A stretch of 44,230 nucleotides of DNA. Origin: Legionella anisa (lineage in GTDB: Bacteria > Pseudomonadota > Gammaproteobacteria > Legionellales > Legionellaceae). The notes below the pieces were generated by a model. The model ran no database searches and was not told the DNA's origin. It worked only from the letters and a program-made list of their open reading frames with translations. The DNA lies in assembly GCF_001467525.1 (NCBI RefSeq), contig NZ_LNXS01000012.1, forward strand, positions 1 to 44,230, written 5' to 3'. Of the stretch, positions 1-8,781 are shown one piece after another (within the stretch, counting starts at the first letter, position 1; the number at the start of each line of letters is the position of its first letter). The translations under genes and the position numbers were made by a program.

Positions 1-187
1 TAGATGAATGCTGAAGAGCCTACAAAAAAAATTTAGGGACATTACCTATTGCAGGAGAGCAAAATTTTTACCGGACAGTAGTGTGCCTACGCAGGGATGA
101 CAGCCTTTTAAACATCACCGTAAACTATAGAATAGGTTTCCTGTTTAAATTTTGTGAAGAACTCTCAGGGCTTATCCGCGGGGCGTA
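1..187 (+). repeat. Left copy of long inverted repeat bracketing the window
   Basis: By eye this matches the reverse complement of 43853-44120. The outer part (1-28) and a long inner part (about 51-187, from 'taccggacagt' to 'gggcgta') align with few mismatches. The middle differs and is about 80 bp longer in the right copy. The homology begins at base 1, so the repeat may continue to the left of the window. No ORF is supported here. It holds a 'cttatccgcggggcgta' segment related to REP-like palindromes elsewhere in the window. Confidence 0.85.
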
Positions 188-400
188 GGCATAGATGTGA
201 TCAAGAGACAGGAACAAGTCGGGGGGTATCCGCAGGAAAGTTCATTTGCACCGACTTATTCAGGATTACAAACGCCACATAAATTATTTTGTTGAAAAGT
301 CTTATAAAAAAGAACACACTAAGCTCAGCTCGGGGTGAATTTTTACTATGATAAATGGAGTTTACGGTTGGAACATCTAAAGCCTCTCAATACTCGCAAA
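188..400. other. Intergenic region upstream of the ammonia-lyase
   Basis: No gene is supported. A plausible but weak promoter lies at about 289-310 ('ttgttgaaa' then 'cttataaaaa'). The lyase frame can be extended upstream to a GTG at 335, which lacks a clear Shine-Dalgarno sequence. Confidence 0.4.
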
Positions 401-1984
401 ATGTCTAATCCAGTAAGTATGAGCAGAACAGACATACCTATAACAATTGGCTATGGTTGTCAGTTAACTATTGCTTCTTCTCAAGCATTGGCACATCATT
501 CATTGCCAGTAGCCTTACCACCTCAGGCTATGGAAGCCATAGAAGCCTCATACCAGTTTTTGAAAGTTCACGTTGATTCGAGAGTTCCTATTTATGGTGT
601 CAATACAAATTTTGGTGATCAGGTTCGTTATATCGATGCTGCGCTTAAAGATACTGATGCATTAGATTATTATGACTCGATTAATGAGCGACAAGAAAAT
701 ATTCTCCGCTCTCTTTCTTGTGGCTTAGGCACAATTGTTTCGCCTCATATTGTACGTGTGGCGATGATGCTGCGCGCGCATTGTCTGGCGCAAGGATATT
801 CAGGTGTTCATCCTGAATTAATTAATTCACTTTTAGATTTTCTTAATGCAGGTATTACACCTGTAGTTCGTTGTTATGGCTCCATTGGTGCCAGTGGCGA
901 TCTTATTCCTCTTTCTATGATTGCAGCAGCGCTTATTGGAGAACCTGTTGCCGTGACTTATCAGAATCAAGTTATGCTGGCACCCGAAGCGATTCAATTA
1001 GCGGGCCTTAAGGCATATAAGCCCGGAATGCGTGATGGGCTTGCCTTGATCAATGGTACATCCTTCATGACGGCAATCGCTAGTTTGGCGGTTTATGATT
1101 TGCATCATTTATTCAAACAAATGTTGGCCGCTATTGCCATGACGCTAGAGTCTTTACTCGTGATCAGTAGTGCTTATCACCCTATGGTACACCAACTGAA
1201 AAAACAGAAAGGTGAAATGACAATCAATCAATTTTTTATCGATTTCTGGGAAGGGAGTCAATTGTTGATTGATTTAGATGAGTTGAGGGTTACAGATTAT
1301 ACTTATAAACCAGTACAAGATTATTATTCAATTCGATCTGTTCCCCAAGGATTCGGTCCATTCCATGAGAATTTGGAGCGTGCAATCGGTTGGATAGAAA
1401 ATGAAATGAATTCGGTTAATGATAATCCAATTATTGATGTCGCTGCGAACAGTATTCATCATAGCGCAAATTTTATGGGTTTTTATATCACCGATGCATG
1501 CGACATTTTGAAAATGGACATTGCCCAAGCTTCAACCTGGATGCATGCACTGCTCGCCAACTTAGTTCATCCTCGTAAGAATCATAATTTACCGGTGAAT
1601 CTAGTGCCTAATCCAAGTAAACATAATGGTTTTCGATCAATGCAGCTATTAGCTGCAGCACTCGCAGTGCAAAATCGCAAATTGGCCCAGTCACATCAGG
1701 CATTTACCTTAGCTACTGAGGGTGATAATCAGGATGTAAATAGCTTGGGAACCCATGCTGCTTTTGATTTTCAAGAGTCGGTAGCTAATTTGGAACGTCT
1801 CACGGCAATTTTGTTGATTGCAGCAACACAGGCACTTGAATTACGTGGTATTGAAAAAGCAAGTAAAAAAGCTCAATCTATTTATCATACAGTTCGTCAA
1901 TATTCTCCAAAAATAGAAAATTGTAGACCGATGTCAGAAGAAATTGAGATGGTTATTAATTTATTAAGGGATAGTAAAATATAA
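401..1984 (+). CDS. MIO-dependent aromatic amino acid ammonia-lyase (HAL/PAL/TAL family), probable phenylalanine ammonia-lyase
   Basis: This enzyme eliminates ammonia from an aromatic amino acid using the self-made MIO cofactor; in this context the likely reaction is Phe to cinnamate. With the ATG at 401 it has 527 residues, close to family size; a GTG at 335 and an ATG at 419 also fit, and none has a strong RBS. The cofactor triad Ala-Ser-Gly is at about 164-166 in 'YGSIGASGDLIPLS', and the inner-loop catalytic Tyr is at about 65 in 'YGVNTNFGD' (an Asn replaces the usual Gly). 'NDNPIID' and 'NQDVNSLGTHAA' are also typical. The selectivity pair, which I align to Ser104-Leu105 ('ILRSLSCG'), differs from Ser-His of histidine lyases, His-Leu of tyrosine lyases and Phe-Leu of Photorhabdus StlA-type PAL, though the rest of the protein resembles StlA. 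No hut genes are nearby, which argues against histidine catabolism. The family is certain; the substrate is inferred from the PKS. Confidence 0.9.
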   Translation: MSNPVSMSRTDIPITIGYGCQLTIASSQALAHHSLPVALPPQAMEAIEASYQFLKVHVDSRVPIYGVNTNFGDQVRYIDAALKDTDALDYYDSINERQENILRSLSCGLGTIVSPHIVRVAMMLRAHCLAQGYSGVHPELINSLLDFLNAGITPVVRCYGSIGASGDLIPLSMIAAALIGEPVAVTYQNQVMLAPEAIQLAGLKAYKPGMRDGLALINGTSFMTAIASLAVYDLHHLFKQMLAAIAMTLESLLVISSAYHPMVHQLKKQKGEMTINQFFIDFWEGSQLLIDLDELRVTDYTYKPVQDYYSIRSVPQGFGPFHENLERAIGWIENEMNSVNDNPIIDVAANSIHHSANFMGFYITDACDILKMDIAQASTWMHALLANLVHPRKNHNLPVNLVPNPSKHNGFRSMQLLAAALAVQNRKLAQSHQAFTLATEGDNQDVNSLGTHAAFDFQESVANLERLTAILLIAATQALELRGIEKASKKAQSIYHTVRQYSPKIENCRPMSEEIEMVINLLRDSKI

Positions 1985-2165
1985 AAGGGTAAAAGTGCTC
2001 AGTCCCGAGTAATGAACGGCCGGCACATCTTGTGAGAAAATTCTCCTAATCAAATGCTCACATACTGATGTATGCTGCGCTTGCTTAGAAAAATTTTCTC
2101 GCAATCTGCGCTCAAATCCAACCGTTCTGTAGAAATTAGCAAGGCAGCCTGAGCTATTACTTTTC
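1985..2165. repeat. Intergenic palindromic region, possible dispersed repeat
   Basis: The stretch 2034-2100 has inverted arms ('gagaaaattctcc' and 'agaaaaattttctcgc') around 'ctcacatactgatgtatgctgcgctt'. It is non-coding and looks like a dispersed Legionella repeat rather than a simple terminator, since no T-run follows. I see only this one copy in the window. Confidence 0.4.
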
Positions 2166-2177
2166 AAGGAGCAAAAC

Positions 2178-3464
2178 GTGCGTCAAGTGCCTCATTTATA
2201 TCTAACGCTTTTTTCATTCTGTGTCGTTTCTCCAGTTTGGGCATCCGATTTTAACCTCCCTTTTGTTAATTCAGCAGGGTTGGGTGTTGCTTATGCTGAT
2301 TGGGCAACGGCTGCCAGTGATGCAAGTACGGCTTATACAAATCCAGCAGGTCTTGTTAAGCTGTCTCATCAACAGATAGTGGGTAATGCATTAGGCATTA
2401 TCGGTACTGCCCGATTCACAGGATCTGCAGTTACCCCACCTTTTCCATTCCCGTTCGCTGTGGCACAGTCCGGGGTAGCAAAAAGCCAAATTAGGGCTTT
2501 TATGCCCTCATTTTATTATTCAGCCCCCCTTACTCAGCGCGTTTCTTTTGGTTTTAATTTAACAACCCCGTTTGGGTTGGGTACGAATTATGGTTCCACA
2601 CGCTCATCCATTGCACGTTATGCTGCAACACGTGCTCAAGTGGTTGGCATTGATGTTGGCCCAAGTTTAGGGGTGAAAATAACGGATCGCTTTTCTCTAG
2701 GTGCGGGATTTGATGCACTGCATTTGGCATTCACCTTGAATAATATGTATGGCCCGCCGGTTTCTTTGCCTTTTGACTCAAGACTCGAAAATAATTTAAG
2801 TGGCTGGGGATATGGGGGGCATGGCGGCATTTTATTGGATCTTTCACCAGAAACTCGAATTGGGTTGAGTTATTATTCTAAAATTTCACTTACGACTAGA
2901 GGCCATAGCACAGTACATACACCTGCTGTAGGACCCGTGGTAGCGATCTTTAGAACCAATCAACAAGAAACATCAGCCGCTTTACCCGCCCGAGCTCAAT
3001 TGAGTTTACAACATGATTTCACCCAACGATGGACTGGATTTGGTACTGTTTTTTATACCAATTGGAGAACATTTAACCAAATAACGATGGAAAATACGGA
3101 AACTCCTACGGGAGAAACGCGTTCAGTAACAATTCCTTTTAATTACCACAATTGTTTTGATTATGCAGTTGGCGCTACGTTTAAGGCAACTGAGAGCATA
3201 TTATTCCGTGGCGGTATTCAATTTATGAGTACTCCTTCTAACGATCGTGATCGCGGTATTGCCGATCCTGTAGGTAGTGCGACTATTGTGGCAGTGGGAG
3301 CCCATTATCAACAAAATGCAAATTTAGGTTACGATGTGGGAGTAGGTCATTCGTTCTTTAACCAAATGCCAGTGAATCTAATTACTCCATTAACATCCCT
3401 TAAAGGACATACCAATACACAAACCACGGCCATTGGCGGACAAATTAACTGGAGCTTTGCATAG
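2178..3464 (+). CDS. OmpP1/FadL/TodX-family outer-membrane channel
   Basis: This is a predicted beta-barrel for hydrophobic compounds. The GTG start at 2178 is supported by 'aagga' at 2166-2170, seven bases upstream. A signal peptide is clear: a hydrophobic stretch followed by 'PVWA|SDFNLP'. The mature N-terminus carries the FadL hatch signature: 'GLGVAYADWATAASDAST', then 'YTNPAGL'. The remainder is a run of amphipathic strands, and the chain ends 'INWSFA'. Its 428 residues are the usual family length. It follows the lyase by 193 bp on the same strand, so co-transcription is possible but not shown. In this neighbourhood it could move a hydrophobic product or precursor across the outer membrane; it could equally be an ordinary fatty-acid importer. 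Confidence 0.92.
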   Translation: MRQVPHLYLTLFSFCVVSPVWASDFNLPFVNSAGLGVAYADWATAASDASTAYTNPAGLVKLSHQQIVGNALGIIGTARFTGSAVTPPFPFPFAVAQSGVAKSQIRAFMPSFYYSAPLTQRVSFGFNLTTPFGLGTNYGSTRSSIARYAATRAQVVGIDVGPSLGVKITDRFSLGAGFDALHLAFTLNNMYGPPVSLPFDSRLENNLSGWGYGGHGGILLDLSPETRIGLSYYSKISLTTRGHSTVHTPAVGPVVAIFRTNQQETSAALPARAQLSLQHDFTQRWTGFGTVFYTNWRTFNQITMENTETPTGETRSVTIPFNYHNCFDYAVGATFKATESILFRGGIQFMSTPSNDRDRGIADPVGSATIVAVGAHYQQNANLGYDVGVGHSFFNQMPVNLITPLTSLKGHTNTQTTAIGGQINWSFA

Positions 3465-3669
3465 TATTATGCATGCAGAGAACTCCTGTTGAGTTATTTA
3501 TATTTTGATAGCACTAAAATACCCGCGTGCCTCGAATTCAAAAGAATATTATCTTGTAAACAGACCCTAATTATCATATAACTTTTTAAAATCAGATCCT
3601 TATAAGATTGAAGTTGAAAATAACAAGTGGTATTTTTACACCCCCGTCAACTAAAAATGAGAGTTCCTT

Positions 3670-3882
3670 ATGTTTTTTAAAGTACAACCACAAGAATTAA
3701 ACAGAGTTGTTAGAAATTTAGATGTACAACGTGAATTGTTAGAACGCCAATTAAAAGATGGCTCTATATCAAAAGAGGAATGGCAGAAAGAGCAGAAACG
3801 TCTTGCAAGTCTTATTAGTTCCTACACCGAAAATATAATATCCGCGGTAAACGAACAAAAGAGCGATTATTCTCCCCGTTAA
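3670..3882 (+). CDS. Small charged coiled-coil protein of unknown function
   Basis: The product has 70 residues with no signal peptide or membrane segment. Residues about 8-50 form a Glu/Lys/Gln-rich helix with leucines at heptad-like spacing ('RELLERQLKDGSISKEEW'). The 'LKDGSISKEEW' stretch recalls SHOCT-like helical hairpins, but I do not claim that family. The start is preceded by 'atgagagttcctt', a weak RBS. It stands alone, about 200 bp after the FadL gene and 320 bp before the next gene. I do not recognise a function; the codon pattern and compact heptads favour a real gene. Confidence 0.55.
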   Translation: MFFKVQPQELNRVVRNLDVQRELLERQLKDGSISKEEWQKEQKRLASLISSYTENIISAVNEQKSDYSPR

Positions 3883-4190
3883 TTGATCTTTATTACGCAG
3901 TTTATTGTGTCACTTTCACTGTCATCTGGGGTGAACCACCCCTAGACTGAATGCTCAAGTATGAAACAATTGATCAGGTAATTGGAGCTAAATCGATGTA
4001 AACTGTCGTATCGTGAAACGCTCAGGTAAATTCAGGGTTTGGTCAAAAAATATTGAAAATGCGTATATTTTGAACTAATTTTAATGGATAGGAAGCTCCC
4101 CTATCGATTTTCTCATGTTGATTGGTATTCATGAATGAATAGTTAAGGTAGAAGCAGGACTGTTAATTCCTAAGTAGTGCGATGAATCAT
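3883..4190. other. Intergenic region upstream of the 943-aa gene
   Basis: No gene is supported. There is a short hairpin at about 3927-3941 ('ggggtgaaccacccc') without a following T-run. The rest is AT-rich and presumably holds the promoter for the two-gene unit that begins at 4205; no clear -35/-10 pair can be picked. Confidence 0.4.
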
Positions 4191-4204
4191 GGAGGATTAT
4201 CAGC

Positions 4205-7036
4205 ATGAAAAAAATAACCAATTATGATCAATTCAAGAATATTCTTCCTTATTCAAGTGAAATGTTCGGTGTTTATCAACCATTAATTGGTTGGAAATCA
4301 AAAAGAATAGTGCGACGCATAGAAAAATCGACTCAATTACAAAATGAATTTTTACTTGATCAGCTCATTAAGCACTTTGTCAGTCAAACATCCATTGATG
4401 AAATCAATTTACGTGGTTGTGCGCTAGGTAATCCTCATTTTGATTTGGGAGAATTCCTGCCTTCTGGAAAATTGCTCAATCAACGTTCAATATTGTTACA
4501 AGAGCTGCGGAGAAGATTACAAAAAAAACCGGCTAAAAATGCCGATCAATGGCGCGGATTTATTGCTGATAATGATTTAAAACGCATACTTCAAGAACAT
4601 GTTTTTAGCCATTATAAAGAAGAATTCCGTGAACAATGTGAACGACTTAGTACCTTAAGACCGAATCCAGGTGAGACCAATGAAGGTCAATTTCAACGGG
4701 TTATGCAGCGTAAAGAAGCGCTTTATCAGCAACTCGTTTCCCAATTGAAAATGGAATCAATTATTGCCAGAATCATTACCGAGTTAGTCAATAATCAAGC
4801 GGTTGCGCCACTGAGTAAAATTTTTTATTCCGATGTCAACTACAACAGCAAGGAAGCATTTTGGAACATTGTGAAGAATTCTTCTGAAGATTTTAAAGAT
4901 CCTTATCTAACTTTTGATCCTAAAAAAGATATCAATAATGTTTCCTTGTCGCCATTAGGAATTGTACATCTCTTTCGACAGTATTTTTTTGAATTTGATA
5001 CGTTTCTTGGCTCACCTACAGGTCACGTGTGGTTAGCCCCTGGCTCCACGGTAGAACTCATTGAAATCAGTACACGAAAAACAATTACCGAAAAAACTTA
5101 TGAAACTGAATATGAATCAATTACCAAGACGGAAAAAAGTACTACAGAACAGGATGAAATCAGTGAAGCAGTGAAACAAGATAATAAAAATGATTTAAAG
5201 CTGGGTTTTACAACGACAGTGAACCAATCATGGGGAACGGGCAGTGCTTCAGCTACGGGTAGTTTAAATATGGATAGGACGCAACAGACAGCCAGAGAAA
5301 CGACGCATAAAAAAATGCGTGAACAAACGCAAAAACTTTCTTCAGAAATTCGGGAAAATTTTAAATCTACCTTTAAAACCATTACGGAAGAGATGAATAC
5401 TTCCAGCAAGCGTTATGTTCTATCCAATAGTACTTCTGATTTGATCAATTATGAATTACGAAGAAAAATGCGTCAGGTAGGTGTACAGGTTCAGGATATT
5501 GGCAGTTTTCTATGTTGGGAAACTTTTGTCGACGAGCCTGGCGACGATTTAGGCTTGGCCACATTAGTGCATATTGCCAAGCCTGCTGATTTAACTCCAA
5601 AGCCAGTAATAACGGAAACAGTACCACCTCCTGATACGTCAACCAATTTTACTGTGCCGGTTGTTTGGGATTTTGGTGATAACAGGAAGAACAATCAAGA
5701 TTTTCCAGAATTAGGCTTTGTTCCTTTGACTACTTTTCAAGTTCCACCTCCTCCAGATGGTTTTGAACTGCAAAAATCAAATTATCCTAATGGCTATATT
5801 AATATCAAATACATCTCACATAGTGGTGAAGATTCTGAAAATCAGGTTTGGGCTTTTAATGGTAAATTTACTCCTGATTATTCACAAATTGAAGTTGGAG
5901 TAATTACGGCGCCGGACGGATTGGAATGGGATGAACGAATTGATTTTGTTGTTGGAGGCACGCTTCATTACACTACTTCAGCAGCAAAACTTGCTGAAAT
6001 AGCTGCAAGCAATGCTACTAAGAAAGCTGCAGCGGCTGACATTGATATTGCTAATGCTGAGAAGACAAGACAAGCGTTTATAACGGCTGCTAAAGAACGA
6101 ATCGAGATGGCCAGCAATATTAACAAACGTAAATATGAGGATTTACGCGAGGAAGAACGCATTGTTGTCTATCGCCGTTTAATTAAATCATTGATGACCG
6201 ATATTCATTATCAAGTAAAAACAGAGCCTAAAACCTTACATGTATTATCCGAATTGATTAACTCCATTTTTGATGTCAATAAAATGCTCTATTTCGTCGC
6301 ACCTGAATGGTGGAAACCACGTAAAAAATTCAGTCAATATTTGGGGGTAGGGGATTTTCAAAGCTTGACGGCAGATTCGGTGAATTGGTCAGATAAAGTG
6401 GCAAGAGAAGATAATTATTTAATTACGGACAAGTCACAACCTGCACCAATGGGTAGTTCTCTTGGATGGTTATTGCAATTGGATGGTGATAATTTACGTA
6501 ATGCATTTCTCAATGCGCCGTGGGTCAAGGCAGTTATCCCTATTCGTCCCGGTAAAGAGCGCGCAGCGATTAATTGGTTGAAAAATGTCAATGTAGAAGG
6601 GGCTGATGGACTGGACGCTGCGTATGCAGCGCCACAATCTGAACTGGACGAAATTAAAGCCAAGTTATTAGCCATTGATTCTGCAGATGAAGTAGGAACT
6701 CATACTCAAGTTACGATTAATGATGCCATTCGCTTTTTGTGTACTCAGGTGTCACAAAAACATGAGGAATCCAATAAAACGGATCATTATCCTAAGGGAG
6801 CAGAAATTCATGATGATGATAAAGTTTCAGCAACCCCCATTGATAAAGTCTATGAATATGGTTTTTATCCTTTGCAAGGAAGTTTTCGTTATGATCCCGG
6901 CAATCCCGATCCAAATAATCCTGATAGAAATTTTCAGGTCTTTGATCAATGGATAGAAATTTTGCCCACTGATCAGGTAGTTCCTGTTAAGGTCACTTAT
7001 AATCCACTCACGGGAAGACAGGAGCCACCGGAATAA
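4205..7036 (+). CDS. Large protein of unknown function, first gene of a two-gene unit
   Basis: The product has 943 residues with no signal peptide or membrane span. The ATG has a strong RBS ('ggagg' at 4191-4195). I do not recognise the family. Visible regions are: a helical N-terminus to about 250; a Thr/Ser/Glu-rich stretch at about 277-330 ('WLAPGSTVELIEISTRKT'); a Gly/Ser/Thr stretch near 339 ('SWGTGSASATGSLNMD'); a charged helix at about 350-400; a conserved-looking segment 'RRKMRQVGVQVQDIGSFLCW' near 420; a Pro-rich linker near 475; an Ala-rich helix at about 592-650; and an acidic, Pro-rich C-terminus. This mix of coiled coil and beta-rich segments resembles a structural or surface/injection component more than a metabolic enzyme. 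The next gene starts 15 bp downstream, so the two are almost certainly co-transcribed. Confidence 0.85.
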   Translation: MKKITNYDQFKNILPYSSEMFGVYQPLIGWKSKRIVRRIEKSTQLQNEFLLDQLIKHFVSQTSIDEINLRGCALGNPHFDLGEFLPSGKLLNQRSILLQELRRRLQKKPAKNADQWRGFIADNDLKRILQEHVFSHYKEEFREQCERLSTLRPNPGETNEGQFQRVMQRKEALYQQLVSQLKMESIIARIITELVNNQAVAPLSKIFYSDVNYNSKEAFWNIVKNSSEDFKDPYLTFDPKKDINNVSLSPLGIVHLFRQYFFEFDTFLGSPTGHVWLAPGSTVELIEISTRKTITEKTYETEYESITKTEKSTTEQDEISEAVKQDNKNDLKLGFTTTVNQSWGTGSASATGSLNMDRTQQTARETTHKKMREQTQKLSSEIRENFKSTFKTITEEMNTSSKRYVLSNSTSDLINYELRRKMRQVGVQVQDIGSFLCWETFVDEPGDDLGLATLVHIAKPADLTPKPVITETVPPPDTSTNFTVPVVWDFGDNRKNNQDFPELGFVPLTTFQVPPPPDGFELQKSNYPNGYINIKYISHSGEDSENQVWAFNGKFTPDYSQIEVGVITAPDGLEWDERIDFVVGGTLHYTTSAAKLAEIAASNATKKAAAADIDIANAEKTRQAFITAAKERIEMASNINKRKYEDLREEERIVVYRRLIKSLMTDIHYQVKTEPKTLHVLSELINSIFDVNKMLYFVAPEWWKPRKKFSQYLGVGDFQSLTADSVNWSDKVAREDNYLITDKSQPAPMGSSLGWLLQLDGDNLRNAFLNAPWVKAVIPIRPGKERAAINWLKNVNVEGADGLDAAYAAPQSELDEIKAKLLAIDSADEVGTHTQVTINDAIRFLCTQVSQKHEESNKTDHYPKGAEIHDDDKVSATPIDKVYEYGFYPLQGSFRYDPGNPDPNNPDRNFQVFDQWIEILPTDQVVPVKVTYNPLTGRQEPPE

Positions 7037-7051
7037 AGAGGGAAATCGATT

Positions 7052-8737
7052 ATGGGCGGTCCAGCAGCACCTGCTGTTCGTCAAATGGATAATTATGGCG
7101 AGGATGTCAGCAATGCTTTTGATGATGCTGAAAATGAGTTTTTTTCTTCCGGGAAACATTTTAAAAAAGATGATGTAATTGATTTGATTTCAAAATCAGG
7201 ATTTTTTAGAGTGAATTCTTATGAAAATACGTCACCCATTGACCGCCACTATGTTGTCTTTTTCTTTAATAAGAAAAATTATGATATGACCAAAAATCCT
7301 GAGGTATTTGAGGTGCATGGTACTCTTGCTCAACGATATATCGAACTCCATAGAAATCAGCCTAATATCACCGACTTTCCCATTGATAACGATCGTCCAT
7401 TAAAAGCGGACAGCAATTATGTTATTTCAGTAGAAAGTGAATCAGCACTGGTGTGGAGTAATGCCACTAATAAGGTCACGCAAAGAAAATATACAGAATA
7501 TAAACCGGTTAATGAAAATACATTGGTTGCTTTTACAGAAGAATATACGATGACTGATGCGGACATTAATTTTAAAAATTGGAAAAGTTCTAATTTACAG
7601 AATTTATCTTCCAGAGGGGCGGGCAGACCTACGCAAATCCTTTTACATGAAACCGCAGGCATGCAAATGGACGCCTCGGCTGCCTTCAATGTGCCTGCTC
7701 ACTTTGTGATTGGCAATATTAAGAATAATAAAGGAACTATCTTTCAAACGGTTGATATTGCAGCCAATGTTCCGCATGGCGAAATTACTAATAGCAGAGC
7801 GATTGGTATTGAATTTGTTAATGCGCCATTTGATATTTGGGAGCAAGTCCAAGATCCTAATGATCCCAAAAGATCAATTGATAAAATACCTAGGGTAAAG
7901 TCCAATTTTGGTTTAACCACCAGTACACAAGGCATTTATCTTCTGGTGGAAAAGATAAATATTAAAGATGTGACCATTAACAAACCGGTTCAATTTATTC
8001 CCTTAGAATTTTCTGATGTCGAAGAAAATGGGTTCTTTGAAGTTAAAATTCCTGAAGATAAGTTATTGAATAAAAAAGCATTACTGGCGTTCAAAATAAA
8101 AGGCAAAGACATCGCAACTGAGAAAGATAAAATTGTGACGATTCAATACTGCAAACCCGCGAAATTTGAACATTTAAAATACCTTGTTGAACTCTTGTAT
8201 GATAATGATTTAATTAAAGATGCTGATTTTGAAGATGGCGAATTTTGGAAAGGTGTTTATTATGATCCGGATCAAGACAAGACCTTTTATATTTATCAAA
8301 AACTTTTTACAGAAACGGCAACAACGACAGTAAATCCGGCAGGAAAAACGATCAAAAAAATAATCATGCATTTTACCATTAGCCTGGTAGAACCCTGCAT
8401 TTTTTGTCACGCACAAATTGGCCACCATGTTGACGGATATTTACAAGGTTTGTACTTGTATTTAAGAATCTATGAAACATTATCGATTAAAGCAACGTTA
8501 CAATACATGATATTTTTTTTAACTTCAGAAAAAACCAGTGCAGAAAAGACCCCGCTCGAAATAAGCGAAGAAACAACCGTAACCAGAACTTCTGAAATCA
8601 ATTCTGCAACGAACGCAGAAAGTAACATTGATATTCAGTTTTCAACACCTGCAAGTCCTGCAACAATTAAAATGAATAATTTTCTGGAAATCGACATTGA
8701 CGCTGCAAAAGCCAAGTTTTCGGAGATTACAAATTGA
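7052..8737 (+). CDS. Amidase_2/PGRP-like domain protein, second gene of the unit
   Basis: The product has 561 residues; its RBS 'agaggga' lies just after the stop of the 943-aa gene. Residues about 192-258 look like an N-acetylmuramoyl-L-alanine amidase (amidase_2/PGRP) core: 'ILLHETAG' (His199, expected first zinc ligand), 'AHFVIGN' (217), 'GTIFQTVD', 'PHGE' (His242) and 'AIGIEFVN'. The domain appears to be split by about 190 residues, after which 'CHAQIGHHVDGYLQGLYLYL' (His453, 458, 459, Asp461) could give the remaining ligands. Residues 1-190 and the Thr/Ser/Glu-rich tail after 490 are unassigned. There is no signal peptide, so the protein is either cytoplasmic, carried by its partner, or exported by a specialised system. 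The fold is moderately likely; catalytic activity is unproven. Confidence 0.75.
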   Translation: MGGPAAPAVRQMDNYGEDVSNAFDDAENEFFSSGKHFKKDDVIDLISKSGFFRVNSYENTSPIDRHYVVFFFNKKNYDMTKNPEVFEVHGTLAQRYIELHRNQPNITDFPIDNDRPLKADSNYVISVESESALVWSNATNKVTQRKYTEYKPVNENTLVAFTEEYTMTDADINFKNWKSSNLQNLSSRGAGRPTQILLHETAGMQMDASAAFNVPAHFVIGNIKNNKGTIFQTVDIAANVPHGEITNSRAIGIEFVNAPFDIWEQVQDPNDPKRSIDKIPRVKSNFGLTTSTQGIYLLVEKINIKDVTINKPVQFIPLEFSDVEENGFFEVKIPEDKLLNKKALLAFKIKGKDIATEKDKIVTIQYCKPAKFEHLKYLVELLYDNDLIKDADFEDGEFWKGVYYDPDQDKTFYIYQKLFTETATTTVNPAGKTIKKIIMHFTISLVEPCIFCHAQIGHHVDGYLQGLYLYLRIYETLSIKATLQYMIFFLTSEKTSAEKTPLEISEETTVTRTSEINSATNAESNIDIQFSTPASPATIKMNNFLEIDIDAAKAKFSEITN

Positions 8738-8781
8738 TGATGATATAATCTAGTCATTCCGAGCTAATAGATTAACCACTT

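Noticed and set aside
401..1984. Histidine ammonia-lyase of histidine catabolism (hutH)
   Set aside because: No hutU, hutI or hutG neighbours, and the Ser-His selectivity pair is not present; the PKS context favours an aromatic-acid role.
4205..8737. Remnant prophage, Tc toxin or contractile injection locus
   Set aside because: No sheath, baseplate, capsid, integrase or Rhs/Tc motifs are visible; only the two genes are present.
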